The translations under genes and the position numbers were made by a program. Below the pieces are notes generated by a model that saw only the letters and a list, made by a program, of their open reading frames with translations, searched no databases and was not told where the DNA came from. DNA of 64,000 bases from Aestuariivirga litoralis (GTDB taxonomy: Bacteria > Pseudomonadota > Alphaproteobacteria > Rhizobiales > Aestuariivirgaceae), in NCBI RefSeq assembly GCF_015714715.1, contig NZ_WAHS01000001.1, positions 1-64,000 of the forward strand, read 5' to 3'. Every line of letters begins with the position of its first letter. The first letter of the stretch is position 1. Below, piece after piece: positions 43,095-51,397 of this stretch.

Positions 43095-43988
43095 ATGTTG
43101 ATCGGAATCGATTGGGGCGGAACGAAAATTGAAAGCGTTGCCTTGGACGCAACGGGCAAAGAACTCTTGCGCCTGCGGCAGGATACGCCACGCCATGACT
43201 ATGATGGCTGTATCCGCATCATCAAGGAGATGATCGACAAGCTGGAAGCTGAAACCGACCAGACAGGTTCCATCGGCATCGGCATTCCTGGTTCGCTTGA
43301 GCCCGTGAGCAGGCTTGGCAAAGGTGCAAGCTCAACCTGGCTCCTGGGCCGCCCCGTTGAGGCAGACCTGGTAAAAGTCATTCAACGCGAGATCCGCGTT
43401 GAGAATGATGCAGACTGTTTTGCGGCTTCTGAAGCTGTTGACGGTGCAGGTGCGGGACATAACGTTGTCTTCGCGGTCATCTTGGGTTCCGGCGCTGGTG
43501 CCGGGATTGCGGTGGGCGGAAAGGCCCATCATGGGCCCAACAATTCAGGTGGCGAATGGGGGCACAATCCGTTGCCGTTCCCCAATGTCACCGAGATCCC
43601 CGGCAAGGCCTGTTATTGCGGGCGGCACGGTTGCATGGAAACATGGGTGGCAGGGCGTGCCTTCGAGGCAGAATATATGAACCACACAGGCAAGGAATTG
43701 AAGGCGCGTGACATCATCGAAAAGAAACGCGCTGGCGATCACCTCTCGAATTTGCTGTGGGACCGGTATGTGGACCGGGTGGCGCGTGGCCTTGCCACTG
43801 TGGTGAACACGCTCGATCCGGATATTCTGGTGATGGGTGGGGGCATGTCGAATGTTGACGAACTCTATGACGATCTGCCGCCCGCCTTGGCCAAGCGCAC
43901 TTTCTCGACCGTGTTTCACACGCCTATCGTGAGGGCCAAGCATGGTGACTCCAGCGGCGTGCGCGGCGCTGCCTGGTTGTGGAAATAA
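43095..43988 (+). CDS. ROK-family sugar kinase
   Basis: A 297-residue ROK kinase. The ATP-binding loop is GIDWGGTKIE (4-13), the catalytic Asp is in VENDADCFA (D105), and the zinc site is formed by H157 with C173, C175 and C180 (KACYCGRHGC). The conserved G-E-W-G-H and the zinc cluster place it with fructokinase, glucokinase or N-acetylhexosamine kinases; the sugar cannot be fixed by eye. It lies between its presumed regulator and a phosphatase-like gene in one rightward operon. Confidence 0.88.
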   Translation: MLIGIDWGGTKIESVALDATGKELLRLRQDTPRHDYDGCIRIIKEMIDKLEAETDQTGSIGIGIPGSLEPVSRLGKGASSTWLLGRPVEADLVKVIQREIRVENDADCFAASEAVDGAGAGHNVVFAVILGSGAGAGIAVGGKAHHGPNNSGGEWGHNPLPFPNVTEIPGKACYCGRHGCMETWVAGRAFEAEYMNHTGKELKARDIIEKKRAGDHLSNLLWDRYVDRVARGLATVVNTLDPDILVMGGGMSNVDELYDDLPPALAKRTFSTVFHTPIVRAKHGDSSGVRGAAWLWK

Positions 43989-44020
43989 AGCGTCCAAGAA
44001 ACATAAGTGAGATTGTTGAG

Positions 44021-44818
44021 ATGACCAATCAGTCTGAATTTTCAGAACGCTTTGAATTTGCCAAGATGCTCATTCGTGAAGCAGGCGAAATTGCCCATAC
44101 CTATTTCAAGAACCGGGATTCATTGACGGTCAAGAGCAAGGGCCTGCAGGACATGGCCAGCGAAGCGGACCTCAACACCGAGATTCACATCAAGAAGCAG
44201 ATCGCCGATGCCTTTCCCGCCGATGCCTTTCTGGGCGAAGAAACGGGCATCACGAATTTCTCGGAAGATCAGGGCATCTGGGTTGTTGATCCGATTGATG
44301 GCACGCAACCTTTCATCTCCGGCATGTCAAGCTGGTGTGTGTCGATTGCCTTTGTGAAAGGCAATGATCTTAAATTTGGCATGGTGTTTGCGCCGGTACG
44401 GAACGAGCTGTTTGCGGGTGGCCCCGACTTTCCATCCACCTTGAATGGCGCGCCGATGCAAAAGCACCCCGCCAAGACATTGCAACAGGGCATCGTTGGC
44501 GTGGGTTATTCGCCGCGCGTGGTGCCCGCTGAGTTCCTGCCGATGTTCGGGCGGCTGCTCGATGCCGGCGGCATGTTTTATCGTGAAGGATCGGGCGCGC
44601 TCACTTTGAGCTATGTGGCCGCCGGGCGGCTGATCGGATATATCGAACCGCATATCAATTCCTGGGATTGTTTGGGTGCGATCGCGGTGATCCGCGGCGC
44701 TGGCCTGCGCACCAGTGATTTCCTTGCCAATGAAGGGTTGAACAAGGGCAACCGGGTCATCGCCGGAAACGACGATACATATCCCGCACTTGTTTCGATC
44801 TATGAAGGCAACAGCTGA
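44021..44818 (+). CDS. Inositol-monophosphatase-family phosphatase
   Basis: A 265-residue Mg-dependent phosphatase of the IMPase/histidinol-phosphatase superfamily. Metal-ligand motifs are FLGEETG (E-E), VVDPIDGTQPF (D-P-I-D-G-T) and the C-terminal NSWDCLGAIAVIRGAG. Activities in this family include inositol-1-phosphatase, histidinol-phosphatase and sugar 1-phosphatase. Grouping with a ROK kinase and regulator hints at a sugar phosphate. The open frame begins at 43979 inside the kinase gene; ATG 44021 gives the normal family start. Confidence 0.82.
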   Translation: MTNQSEFSERFEFAKMLIREAGEIAHTYFKNRDSLTVKSKGLQDMASEADLNTEIHIKKQIADAFPADAFLGEETGITNFSEDQGIWVVDPIDGTQPFISGMSSWCVSIAFVKGNDLKFGMVFAPVRNELFAGGPDFPSTLNGAPMQKHPAKTLQQGIVGVGYSPRVVPAEFLPMFGRLLDAGGMFYREGSGALTLSYVAAGRLIGYIEPHINSWDCLGAIAVIRGAGLRTSDFLANEGLNKGNRVIAGNDDTYPALVSIYEGNS

Positions 44819-44843
44819 AAATGCGGAATGCCGAGGGCCGCAG

Positions 44844-45285
44844 TTAGGCCGGCTGACTGTCGCCCGTGATGCTGTGATACATTTTGATCAGCTCGGCCGC
44901 GTTGTTGACATGGGCTTGGCGCTGACCGCTTTCGATCTCGAAACCCATCTTGACGACGAGTTCATTCATCGGGGCCTCGCGGCCATGGCGCTTGAGCATA
45001 TCGACCACCCAGCCATTCACTTCCTGGACCTCGGCGCGGCGGCCCTTTTTCCAGTCCTGAAGTGAAGTGACCAGCGTATCTGGCCTTGAAAATGTTTTCA
45101 GCACTTCGTCGAAAATCTGATCGACGTAACGCTCGGGATTGTTGGTAGTGATGGGCGGCAAGCCGATGATCGGGATGATCTCCGCGCCGTCGGCCAAGGC
45201 GGCCTGCATCGCTTCGTAACCGGCGAGGCGCATCACTTCCAGCATGCCGGGATAACGCGCCGCATCATTGAGGGGCAGATGCGGC
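44844..45285 (-). pseudogene. Ketopantoate-reductase-family gene, 5' truncated
   Basis: Only the C-terminal domain of a 2-dehydropantoate 2-reductase (ApbA/PanE C-terminal, all-helical) remains: YPGMLEVMRLAGYEAMQ, then SLQDWKKGRRAEVQEVNGWV, whose Q-D-x-x-x-G-R-x-x-E is the substrate-site motif, and GREAPMNELVVKMG. The N-terminal NAD(P)-binding half is absent. Beyond about 45285 the sequence belongs to a VOC gene on the other strand. The open frame runs on to 45431 but only as antisense. The 3' end is intact. Confidence 0.78.
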
Positions 45286-45287
45286 CG

Positions 45288-45594
45288 CGGCGTCAATGTG
45301 GAGCTGTTCGAATATTCGGGCGAAGACAGCAAGGCGCGGCCCAGGCGGAATTCCGAGGTGGGCGGCACGCATCTGTGCTTCGAGGTTGATGACGTGGTGG
45401 CCTCGGCCGCGCGCCTGAAGGCGCAAGGCATCGAAATGCTGGACGGGCCAAATCTCGTTTCTGATGGGCCGTTGGCCGGTTTCCACTGGGTTTATTTCTA
45501 TGCACCCTGGGGGCAGTCATTGGAAATCGCCAGCTTTGACAAGCTTGGCTATGAAAACAACACCAGCGAAAGACTATGGCGCGCCAAGCCCTGA
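45288..45594 (+). pseudogene. VOC (glyoxalase/dioxygenase) family gene, 5' truncated
   Basis: The frame from about 45288 reads GVNVELFEYSG, then GGTHLCFEVDDVVASAARLKA and a C-terminal metal-site strand AGFHWVYFYAPWGQSLEIASF. This is the second beta-alpha-beta-beta-beta module of a single-domain VOC protein, and the first module is missing. Metal ligands of the missing half are lost, so the product cannot be active alone. It abuts the truncated reductase gene head to head, which fits one deletion that removed both 5' ends and the shared promoter region. Confidence 0.75.
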
Positions 45595-46518
45595 TCAGCG
45601 CATATCCGCAAACAGTGGCGTGGGCGCCAGCGCACCGCGATGGGAGATGACTTTGCCTGCCACCTGATGCGCGTATCTGCAGGCTTCTGCCGGTGGCAGG
45701 TTACGCGTACGCGCCACCAGATAGCCTGCATTGAAACTGTCACCCGCACCTGTTGTGTCGACAAGCCGCTCGACTAATGCCGGCGTAACTTCAAAGGCTT
45801 TTCCATTCACCAGACCTAACACGGCATCAGCGCCGTTCTTTACCATCACCTCTGCCACGCCATAGCTCGCGATTCTCGCGGCGCAGTCTGTGATGCTGGC
45901 GTCATCGAACAGGGCCTGTTCATCGCTGAATGTCGGCAAGGCGATGGTGGCAGCTTGATAGCCCAGCATTGTCGCCGCTTGCATTTCCGTTTTGGATGCC
46001 CACAGTTTTGGCCGGGTATTGGAATCGAAGGCAATGGTGACGCCGTCTGACCTCAATTTCTTGAGTTGAGTGAACAGGATGCCGCGGTCGGCCTCAGATA
46101 GAATGGCAAGCGTAATCCCTGAGAAATAAACTATGTCAGCGCCGCTGAGGGCTTTGGCCAAATGTTCGGGATCGTGTGCCAGCAATCTTGCAGCAGAATT
46201 ATTCCGCCAATAAGTAAAGCTGCGCTCGGCCCCATCCAGCGTGATGAGATAAAGGCCAATATTCCGATCTGGCACAGCTCTCACAAAACCAGTGCCTATT
46301 CCGTTGCCGCCCAGAAATGTCTGCAAATCCCGGGAGAGCCGATCGCTGCCCAGCGCTGTCACATATTCCACTTCGAAGGTCTCTGAAGATGTAAGGGCGC
46401 GCACATACCAGCAGGTGTTGAGCGTGTCGCCGCCAAAGGCCAGGCTGTAAAGCCCTTCCTTGGCCTGTTGCAACTCGGCCATGCATTCACCCACACTGCG
46501 GAACTTGATCTTGCTCAT
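45595..46518 (-). CDS. kdgK: PfkB-family kinase, probable 2-keto-3-deoxygluconate kinase
   Basis: A 307-residue PfkB/ribokinase-family enzyme. The N-terminal signature is AFGGDTLNTCWYVR. FTYWRNNSAARLL resembles the substrate loop of KDG kinases, and DTTGAGDSFNAGYL carries the catalytic Asp. KDG kinase makes KDPG for the Entner-Doudoroff aldolase and is the exit step of hexuronate and aldonate breakdown, which fits the mannonate/altronate-type dehydrogenase at 51398. It is translationally coupled (ATGA) to the GntR gene upstream. The exact substrate is inferred. Confidence 0.78.
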   Translation of the reverse strand: MSKIKFRSVGECMAELQQAKEGLYSLAFGGDTLNTCWYVRALTSSETFEVEYVTALGSDRLSRDLQTFLGGNGIGTGFVRAVPDRNIGLYLITLDGAERSFTYWRNNSAARLLAHDPEHLAKALSGADIVYFSGITLAILSEADRGILFTQLKKLRSDGVTIAFDSNTRPKLWASKTEMQAATMLGYQAATIALPTFSDEQALFDDASITDCAARIASYGVAEVMVKNGADAVLGLVNGKAFEVTPALVERLVDTTGAGDSFNAGYLVARTRNLPPAEACRYAHQVAGKVISHRGALAPTPLFADMR

Positions 46519-47426
46519 GGTTTGCCCGCATCGCTAGCGGTGTGGCGGATGGAGGCGAGCAGGGTTTTCCGCGCCGAGTTGAGATGTGACTTGCAGGCCA
46601 GCTCTATGCGTTTGGGGTCACGACTCAAAAGCGCCTCGATATATTCCAGATGTTCCAGGATGGCGGCGCGGTTGCGCTGTTTTTCATCCACCTTGTTCCA
46701 CTGGTAGTGATAGTGGAAGATCAGCGAAATGATGTCGTAGAAATCCACGATGAAACGGTTGTTGGACGCGTTGTTGATCAGCCGGTGGAAGCGCTCATCC
46801 AGCCCGGAAAAATCGTGATAACGACTGGAAATATTCCGCAGTAGAACGCGGTGTTCGCTTTCAAGCTTGCGCAGGGTTTTCCAGACGGGTGAATTTTCTG
46901 ACTGGGTGGCGAAAGCCATTGCCGAGCGGGTTTCAAATAACTCGCGCACTTCGAAAAGTTCCAGCGCGAACTCCTTGGTAAAACCGCGGATGATCCAGCT
47001 GGAATTGGGCCGCCGTTCGATCAGGCCAAAGCGACTGAACCGGTTCAGATATTCGCGGATGGCATTGGTGGAAACGCCGAACTGCCGCGCCAATTCAAGC
47101 CCATTCACCACATCGCCGCCCTTGCGATCTCCGCGCAAGATCCAATCCATGAATTTGCTTTCGACCTGAGCCGAGGTGGCAACCGTCTCGATATCGGGAA
47201 AATAGTCGGATTTTTTCGGCTTGCGCACCACGAAGCGGTCGCCGGAGACGCCGGCCACGATCTTGCGCTTCTGCATTTCATCCAGAACCTTGCGCACGGT
47301 GGTGCGGCTGGCCTTCAGGCTTTGCTTCAGGATGTTTTCGGATGCGACCGCACTTTTCAGCTCGGCAGAGCTGAGTGAATCCAGTGCGCGGTTGAATGTC
47401 TGTTTGAAAACCGTCTCACTGCGCAT
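46515..47426 (-). CDS. GntR/FCD regulator with two winged helices
   Basis: A 303-residue regulator. An N-terminal winged-helix-like segment (SENILKQSLKASRTTVRKVLDE, with wing VSGDRFVVRKP) is followed by a second one (GLELARQFGVSTNAIREYLNRF, wing RRPNSSWII) and then a FadR-C-terminal FCD ligand domain (FEVRELFETRSAMAF, YHDFSGLDERFHRLINNASNN, HLEYIEALLSRD). Normal FadR-type proteins carry one DNA-binding domain, so the tandem arrangement is unusual. Its promoter region is shared with the divergent ABC transporter operon, which it probably controls along with kdgK. Confidence 0.85.
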   Translation of the reverse strand: MRSETVFKQTFNRALDSLSSAELKSAVASENILKQSLKASRTTVRKVLDEMQKRKIVAGVSGDRFVVRKPKKSDYFPDIETVATSAQVESKFMDWILRGDRKGGDVVNGLELARQFGVSTNAIREYLNRFSRFGLIERRPNSSWIIRGFTKEFALELFEVRELFETRSAMAFATQSENSPVWKTLRKLESEHRVLLRNISSRYHDFSGLDERFHRLINNASNNRFIVDFYDIISLIFHYHYQWNKVDEKQRNRAAILEHLEYIEALLSRDPKRIELACKSHLNSARKTLLASIRHTASDAGKP

Positions 47427-47490
47427 GGCCGAAACCTCCCAAAATACATCCCATGTTTTTCATCACATATTTTTGTTCTTAAAAAACATT

Positions 47491-47519
47491 TTGACAATGT
47501 GAGCTTGTATCCGTCTTTT
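47491..47519 (+). promoter_or_regulatory. Promoter of the second sugar ABC operon
   Basis: TTGACA (47491-47496) and TCTTTT (47514-47519) are separated by 17 bases. Immediately upstream is an AT-rich block (about 47445-47490) with related words CATGTTTTTCATC and AAAAAACATTTTG in opposite orientation, a possible operator for the GntR protein. The predicted start site near 47526 lies before the chosen ATPase start at 47550. Confidence 0.62.
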
Positions 47520-47549
47520 ATGCACAAGAGACAACCAAAAAAGAAGACT

Positions 47550-48332
47550 ATGGGAAACGTTCTGGAAGTCACCGGCATACGCAAGAGCTTTGGGCCCGTT
47601 GAGGTGCTGCGCGGCGTTGACCTGACGGTGCGCGCCGGCGAAGTGCTGGCGCTGGTCGGCGACAATGGCGCGGGCAAGTCGACCTTGATCAAACACATTG
47701 CCGGTGTGTACCACGCAGACTCTGGCGAAATCCGCCTGGAGGGAAAGGCTCAGGACCTGCCTTCCCCCGCCGCTGCGCGCGAGCTTGGCATTGAAACGGT
47801 CTATCAGGATCTGGCTCTGGCTGACGATCTTTCGGTTGGGGCAAATATTTTTCTGGGCCGTGAGCCCACGCGCCGGTGGCTTGGTGTTTTGCCCTATGTC
47901 GATAACCGCCGCATTCGTGATGAGACGGCAGCGCTTCTCACGCGGCTGAACAGCCATATTCCCGGCAAGGCAAAGTCGGTCGCACGGCTTTCCGGCGGGC
48001 AGCGGCAGGCGGTGGCCATTGCGCGCGCCATCTACTGGAAAGCCAAGGTCGTCATCATGGATGAACCGACGGCAGCACTTGCCGTGATGGAGCGGCAGAA
48101 TGTCATCCGTTATGCGCGCGAGCTCGCCGCGTCAGGCGCTGGCGTCATTTATATCGGCCACAACCTCGTTGAAATCCTGGAAGTGGCAGACCGGATCGCG
48201 GTGATGTTCCGCGGAGAAATCGTTCACACAACAACAGCAGGAGAGACGTCGCAGGAAACCCTGATCAAATACATGACTGGATACAACGACACACAAATGG
48301 CTGCAAAGCAGCCGCACAAAAGGGAGAGTTAA
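47550..48332 (+). CDS. Sugar ABC transporter ATPase, single-domain
   Basis: A 260-residue ATPase with one nucleotide-binding domain: Walker A GDNGAGKST, Q-loop YQDLALADDLSVG, signature LSGGQRQAVAIARA, Walker B VVIMDEPTAAL and switch His in YIGHNL. The single-domain form, with a separate receptor and permease, matches the fructose (FrcA) type of sugar importer rather than the two-domain RbsA. In-frame starts exist upstream (47499, 47520); ATG 47550 begins the family similarity and has a purine-rich AAAGAAGA before it. The receptor gene follows after one base. Confidence 0.88.
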   Translation: MGNVLEVTGIRKSFGPVEVLRGVDLTVRAGEVLALVGDNGAGKSTLIKHIAGVYHADSGEIRLEGKAQDLPSPAAARELGIETVYQDLALADDLSVGANIFLGREPTRRWLGVLPYVDNRRIRDETAALLTRLNSHIPGKAKSVARLSGGQRQAVAIARAIYWKAKVVIMDEPTAALAVMERQNVIRYARELAASGAGVIYIGHNLVEILEVADRIAVMFRGEIVHTTTAGETSQETLIKYMTGYNDTQMAAKQPHKRES

Positions 48333-48333
48333 A

Positions 48334-49317
48334 ATGTTCAAGAAATTCATTCTCGCAGCTTCGGTTGCAACGTTGCCATTGCTGATCGGCAACGCCGTTC
48401 ACGCGCAAGACACGGTGGCGGTGATCGTCAAAGCCACCACGTCGGAATATTGGCAGTGGGTATTCAAGGGCGCTGAAGCGGCCGGCAAGGACCTCAACGT
48501 CAAGATCGAACAGCTGGGTTCGCCGAAGGATGACGCTGTTGCACAGATCTCCATCCTGGAAAGCGCTGCCGGCAAGAAGCCTTCGGCCATCGTAATTGCA
48601 CCGACGATTTTTGAAGCTCTCGGCGACCCCATTGCCGCCGTCAGCAAGGCCGGCACCCCTGTCATCGTGATCGACTCCGGCGCCAAGACTGACGCTTATG
48701 CCTCCTTCCTCACCACTAACAATGAAGCCGGTGGCAAGGCTGCTGCTGACGCCATGGCTCAGTGCATCAAGGAACGCACGGGCAAGGCCGCTGGCAAGGT
48801 TGCCTTCCTCACCGCCATGGCTGGGCACGAGTCTCTCGACTCGCGCGACAAGGGTTTCAAGGACGGCATCGCGGCCTATCCGGATATCAAGATTGTAGGC
48901 AACCGCGTTGCCAACAATGAAGAAGCCGAAGGCATGAGCCTGACCGCCGACATGCTGACCAAGGACGCTGACCTGGCCGGCGTGTTCGCCGACAATGCAC
49001 AGATGGGCACGGGTGCCGGCACCTCGATCAGCGAAAAGAAGCTGGGCGACAAGTTCTGCCTCGTGGCTTTCGACGCTGACAAGGGCGAAGTCGAACATCT
49101 CAATGATGGCTCGATCTATGCCCTCATCATCCAGGATCCTTACATGATGGGTTATGCTGGTGTGTGGAATGGCTATGCCGCCGCACATGGCGTGCGCCTG
49201 CCGAAGTTCGTGGATACTGGCGTGGGTGCCGTGACCAAGGCCAATATGGGCGATGCTGCCTATGCCGGCCTGCTGGACGTGACCAAGCGTAAACTTTCGC
49301 CTTTCACGGGCAACTAA
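48334..49317 (+). CDS. Periplasmic sugar-binding protein of the second ABC importer
   Basis: A 327-residue type-I periplasmic receptor. A signal peptide (MFKKFILAASVATLPL, cleavage near VHA-QD) is followed by VAVIVKATTSEYWQWVFKGA, the typical first strand and helix. Later come KPSAIVIAPTIFEALGDPI, AGTPVIVIDSGA, ATGA-like helix GHESLDSRDKGF and IQDPYMMGYAGV. The ligand is probably a pentose, hexose or polyol; it is in operon with two sugar-acid-type dehydrogenases. AAGGGAGAG precedes the ATG. Confidence 0.88.
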   Translation: MFKKFILAASVATLPLLIGNAVHAQDTVAVIVKATTSEYWQWVFKGAEAAGKDLNVKIEQLGSPKDDAVAQISILESAAGKKPSAIVIAPTIFEALGDPIAAVSKAGTPVIVIDSGAKTDAYASFLTTNNEAGGKAAADAMAQCIKERTGKAAGKVAFLTAMAGHESLDSRDKGFKDGIAAYPDIKIVGNRVANNEEAEGMSLTADMLTKDADLAGVFADNAQMGTGAGTSISEKKLGDKFCLVAFDADKGEVEHLNDGSIYALIIQDPYMMGYAGVWNGYAAAHGVRLPKFVDTGVGAVTKANMGDAAYAGLLDVTKRKLSPFTGN

Positions 49318-49348
49318 TCGCAGTTCGCATATCCGTCAAAGGTGATCC

Positions 49349-49374
49349 AGCCGGGACGTTCTCCCGTCCCGGCT
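49349..49374 (+). terminator. Hairpin after the second receptor gene, no T-tract
   Basis: A perfect 10-bp stem AGCCGGGACG/CGTCCCGGCT with a 6-base loop lies 31 bases after the receptor stop and 31 bases before the permease ATG. There is no run of T, so it more likely protects the 3' end of the receptor message or dampens read-through than fully terminates. It parallels the hairpin in the first importer operon. Confidence 0.65.
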
Positions 49375-49405
49375 GAGACTTCGTGGCGGCACGGTCGGAG
49401 CCAGA

Positions 49406-50368
49406 ATGAAAAACTTTTTCTCGAACAAGCTGTTTCACCGGCTCCCGGTTGAAACCTATGTCGTCACCTTCACGGTGCTGCTGTGGATCATCCTCTCGCT
49501 GATCGCGCCGAATTTCCTGACCGGCGACAATATCAGCAACATGATGCGCCAAGTTTCGATCTCCGGCATCATTGCTATCGGTGTGTTATGCACCATCATC
49601 ATTGCGGGCATCGATCTTTCGGTAGGCTCGGTCGCTGCCTTCTGCGGCGTGCTGGTTGCGCAGCTTCTTTCCCATAATTTTGGCATTCCGCTTTCAGTGG
49701 TGATCACGCTGATCGCAGGCATGCTGATCGGCGCGTTGAATGCTGTATCTGTCGGCAAGCTCGGCATCCCGGCCTTCATCGTCACGCTCGCTGGCCTGCA
49801 GGTTTACCGCGGCCTTGCTTTGCTCACATCGGGCGGCATGACGGTGGGTGGCCTGCCGCCCAACATCAAAGAATTTGCGCGCGGCACGGTGTTCTACATT
49901 CCCAACCTTTTTCTCACGCTGGTGGTCGTGGCCATCGTGGTTCACTATCTGCTGAGCTTCACCAAGACGGGCCGTTATCTCTACGCTCTCGGTTCCAACA
50001 GCGAGGCCACGCGCCGGCTGGGCATTCCCGTCTTCAAGATTACCATGCTGGCCTATGTGATCAGTTCGGGCCTGGCCACGCTGGCGGGTGTGCTGCTCGT
50101 CTCGCGATTGAGCGTTGCTTCGCCCTCGATGGCCAATGCTTACGAATTGCAGGCGATTGCCGCCGCTGTGGTAGGTGGTGCCAGTCTCTTTGGCGGGCGC
50201 GGCACGGTGCTTGGCGCTGTCGCTGGTGCCATCCTGTTTACCACGATGAGCAATGGCGCGGTGCTGCTGGATATTGATCCGTTCTGGGAAATGGTTTTGG
50301 AAGGCCTGCTGATAGCGCTAGTTGTCTATCTCGACAATCTGCAAAAGAAGCGCATGAGTGGCCTCTGA
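49406..50368 (+). CDS. Sugar ABC transporter permease, RbsC/FrcC type
   Basis: A 320-residue membrane permease with about nine to ten hydrophobic segments. Family landmarks are IIIAGIDLSVGSVAAFCGVL near residue 75, KLGIPAFIVTLAGLQVYRG, GSNSEATRRLGIPV and the conserved loop ELQAIAAAVVGGASLFGGRG. The polar N-terminus is short. It completes the ATPase-receptor-permease set. The dehydrogenase genes follow after 2 and 1 bases, so import and first oxidation are one transcriptional unit. Confidence 0.92.
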   Translation: MKNFFSNKLFHRLPVETYVVTFTVLLWIILSLIAPNFLTGDNISNMMRQVSISGIIAIGVLCTIIIAGIDLSVGSVAAFCGVLVAQLLSHNFGIPLSVVITLIAGMLIGALNAVSVGKLGIPAFIVTLAGLQVYRGLALLTSGGMTVGGLPPNIKEFARGTVFYIPNLFLTLVVVAIVVHYLLSFTKTGRYLYALGSNSEATRRLGIPVFKITMLAYVISSGLATLAGVLLVSRLSVASPSMANAYELQAIAAAVVGGASLFGGRGTVLGAVAGAILFTTMSNGAVLLDIDPFWEMVLEGLLIALVVYLDNLQKKRMSGL

Positions 50369-50370
50369 CA

Positions 50371-51396
50371 ATGCCAACATCTATGAGAGCACTCGTTTGC
50401 CGGCAACCGCATGATCTGGGCGTGGAGACGCGCGCCTTGCCCGTGCGCAAGCCTGGCGAAGCCATCGTCAAGCTGCAGCGCATCGGCATCTGTGGCACTG
50501 ACTATCACATCTATGAGGGCCTGCATCCCTTCCTGCAATATCCGCGGGTGATGGGCCATGAACTTGCGGCGACGGTGATTGAAGCCGATGCCGGATCTAA
50601 ATTTAGCGCTGGGCAGCTGGTGGCGATCAACCCTTACATTGCTTGTGGTGAATGCCATGCCTGCAAGCAGGGCAAGCCCAATTGCTGCATGAAGATCGCC
50701 GTTCTGGGCGTGCACCGTGATGGCGGCATGGCGGAATATCTGGCGTTGCCGGAAGGTAATCTGCTGCTGGCGGATGGCATGTCGGCCGATGCTGCGGCCT
50801 GCGTTGAGTTTTTGGCCATCGGTGCACACGCGGTGCGGCGCAGTGAATTGCGCAGCAGACAGAACGCGTTGATCGTCGGGGCAGGGCCCATTGGGCTGGG
50901 TACCGGATTGTTCGGTGCAGTGGCGGGCGGCAACGTGACCATCATGGACCGCGATCCGGCCCGGCTGGCCTTGGCGAGCTGGGTGACGGGTATCACCAGC
51001 ACGATACTTTCAACGGGATCCGTGGAGCAGGATGTCCTGAACGCCACGCAAGGCAATGGCTTTGATGTGGTCTTCGATGCGACCGGCAACGCTGCTTCGA
51101 TGGAAAAATCATTCGGCTTTGTCGCCCATGGCGGCAGCTATGTGATGGTGGGCCTGGTGAAGGACCGCATCTCGTTCTTCGATCCCGATTTCCACAAGCG
51201 CGAGATGCGGCTTCTGGCTAGCCGAAATGCTACTGCGGAAGATTTTGCATTGGTCATGTCTTCCATCCAATCGGGAAAAATTCCGGTTGATGCATTGGTT
51301 ACCCATCGCACGTCGTTTGACAGTGCGGCTGCGAACCTGGCCTCTTGGGCACGTGACAAGAATGGCCTGATCAAGGCCATGATCGAAATGGACTGA
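50371..51396 (+). CDS. Zinc-dependent polyol/aldonate dehydrogenase (MDR superfamily)
   Basis: A 341-residue medium-chain zinc alcohol dehydrogenase. Catalytic-zinc motifs are GICGTDYH and VMGHELAATV, and the structural zinc cysteines are in CGECHACKQGKPNCC. The Rossmann loop is ALIVGAGPIGLGTGLF, with an acidic MDRDPARL after the second strand that favours NAD. Close relatives oxidise sorbitol, galactitol, L-gulonate or L-galactonate, often at C5. Next to a mannonate/tagaturonate-type reductase it may act on a sugar acid or polyol brought in by the ABC importer. Confidence 0.86.
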   Translation: MPTSMRALVCRQPHDLGVETRALPVRKPGEAIVKLQRIGICGTDYHIYEGLHPFLQYPRVMGHELAATVIEADAGSKFSAGQLVAINPYIACGECHACKQGKPNCCMKIAVLGVHRDGGMAEYLALPEGNLLLADGMSADAAACVEFLAIGAHAVRRSELRSRQNALIVGAGPIGLGTGLFGAVAGGNVTIMDRDPARLALASWVTGITSTILSTGSVEQDVLNATQGNGFDVVFDATGNAASMEKSFGFVAHGGSYVMVGLVKDRISFFDPDFHKREMRLLASRNATAEDFALVMSSIQSGKIPVDALVTHRTSFDSAAANLASWARDKNGLIKAMIEMD

Positions 51397-51397
51397 G

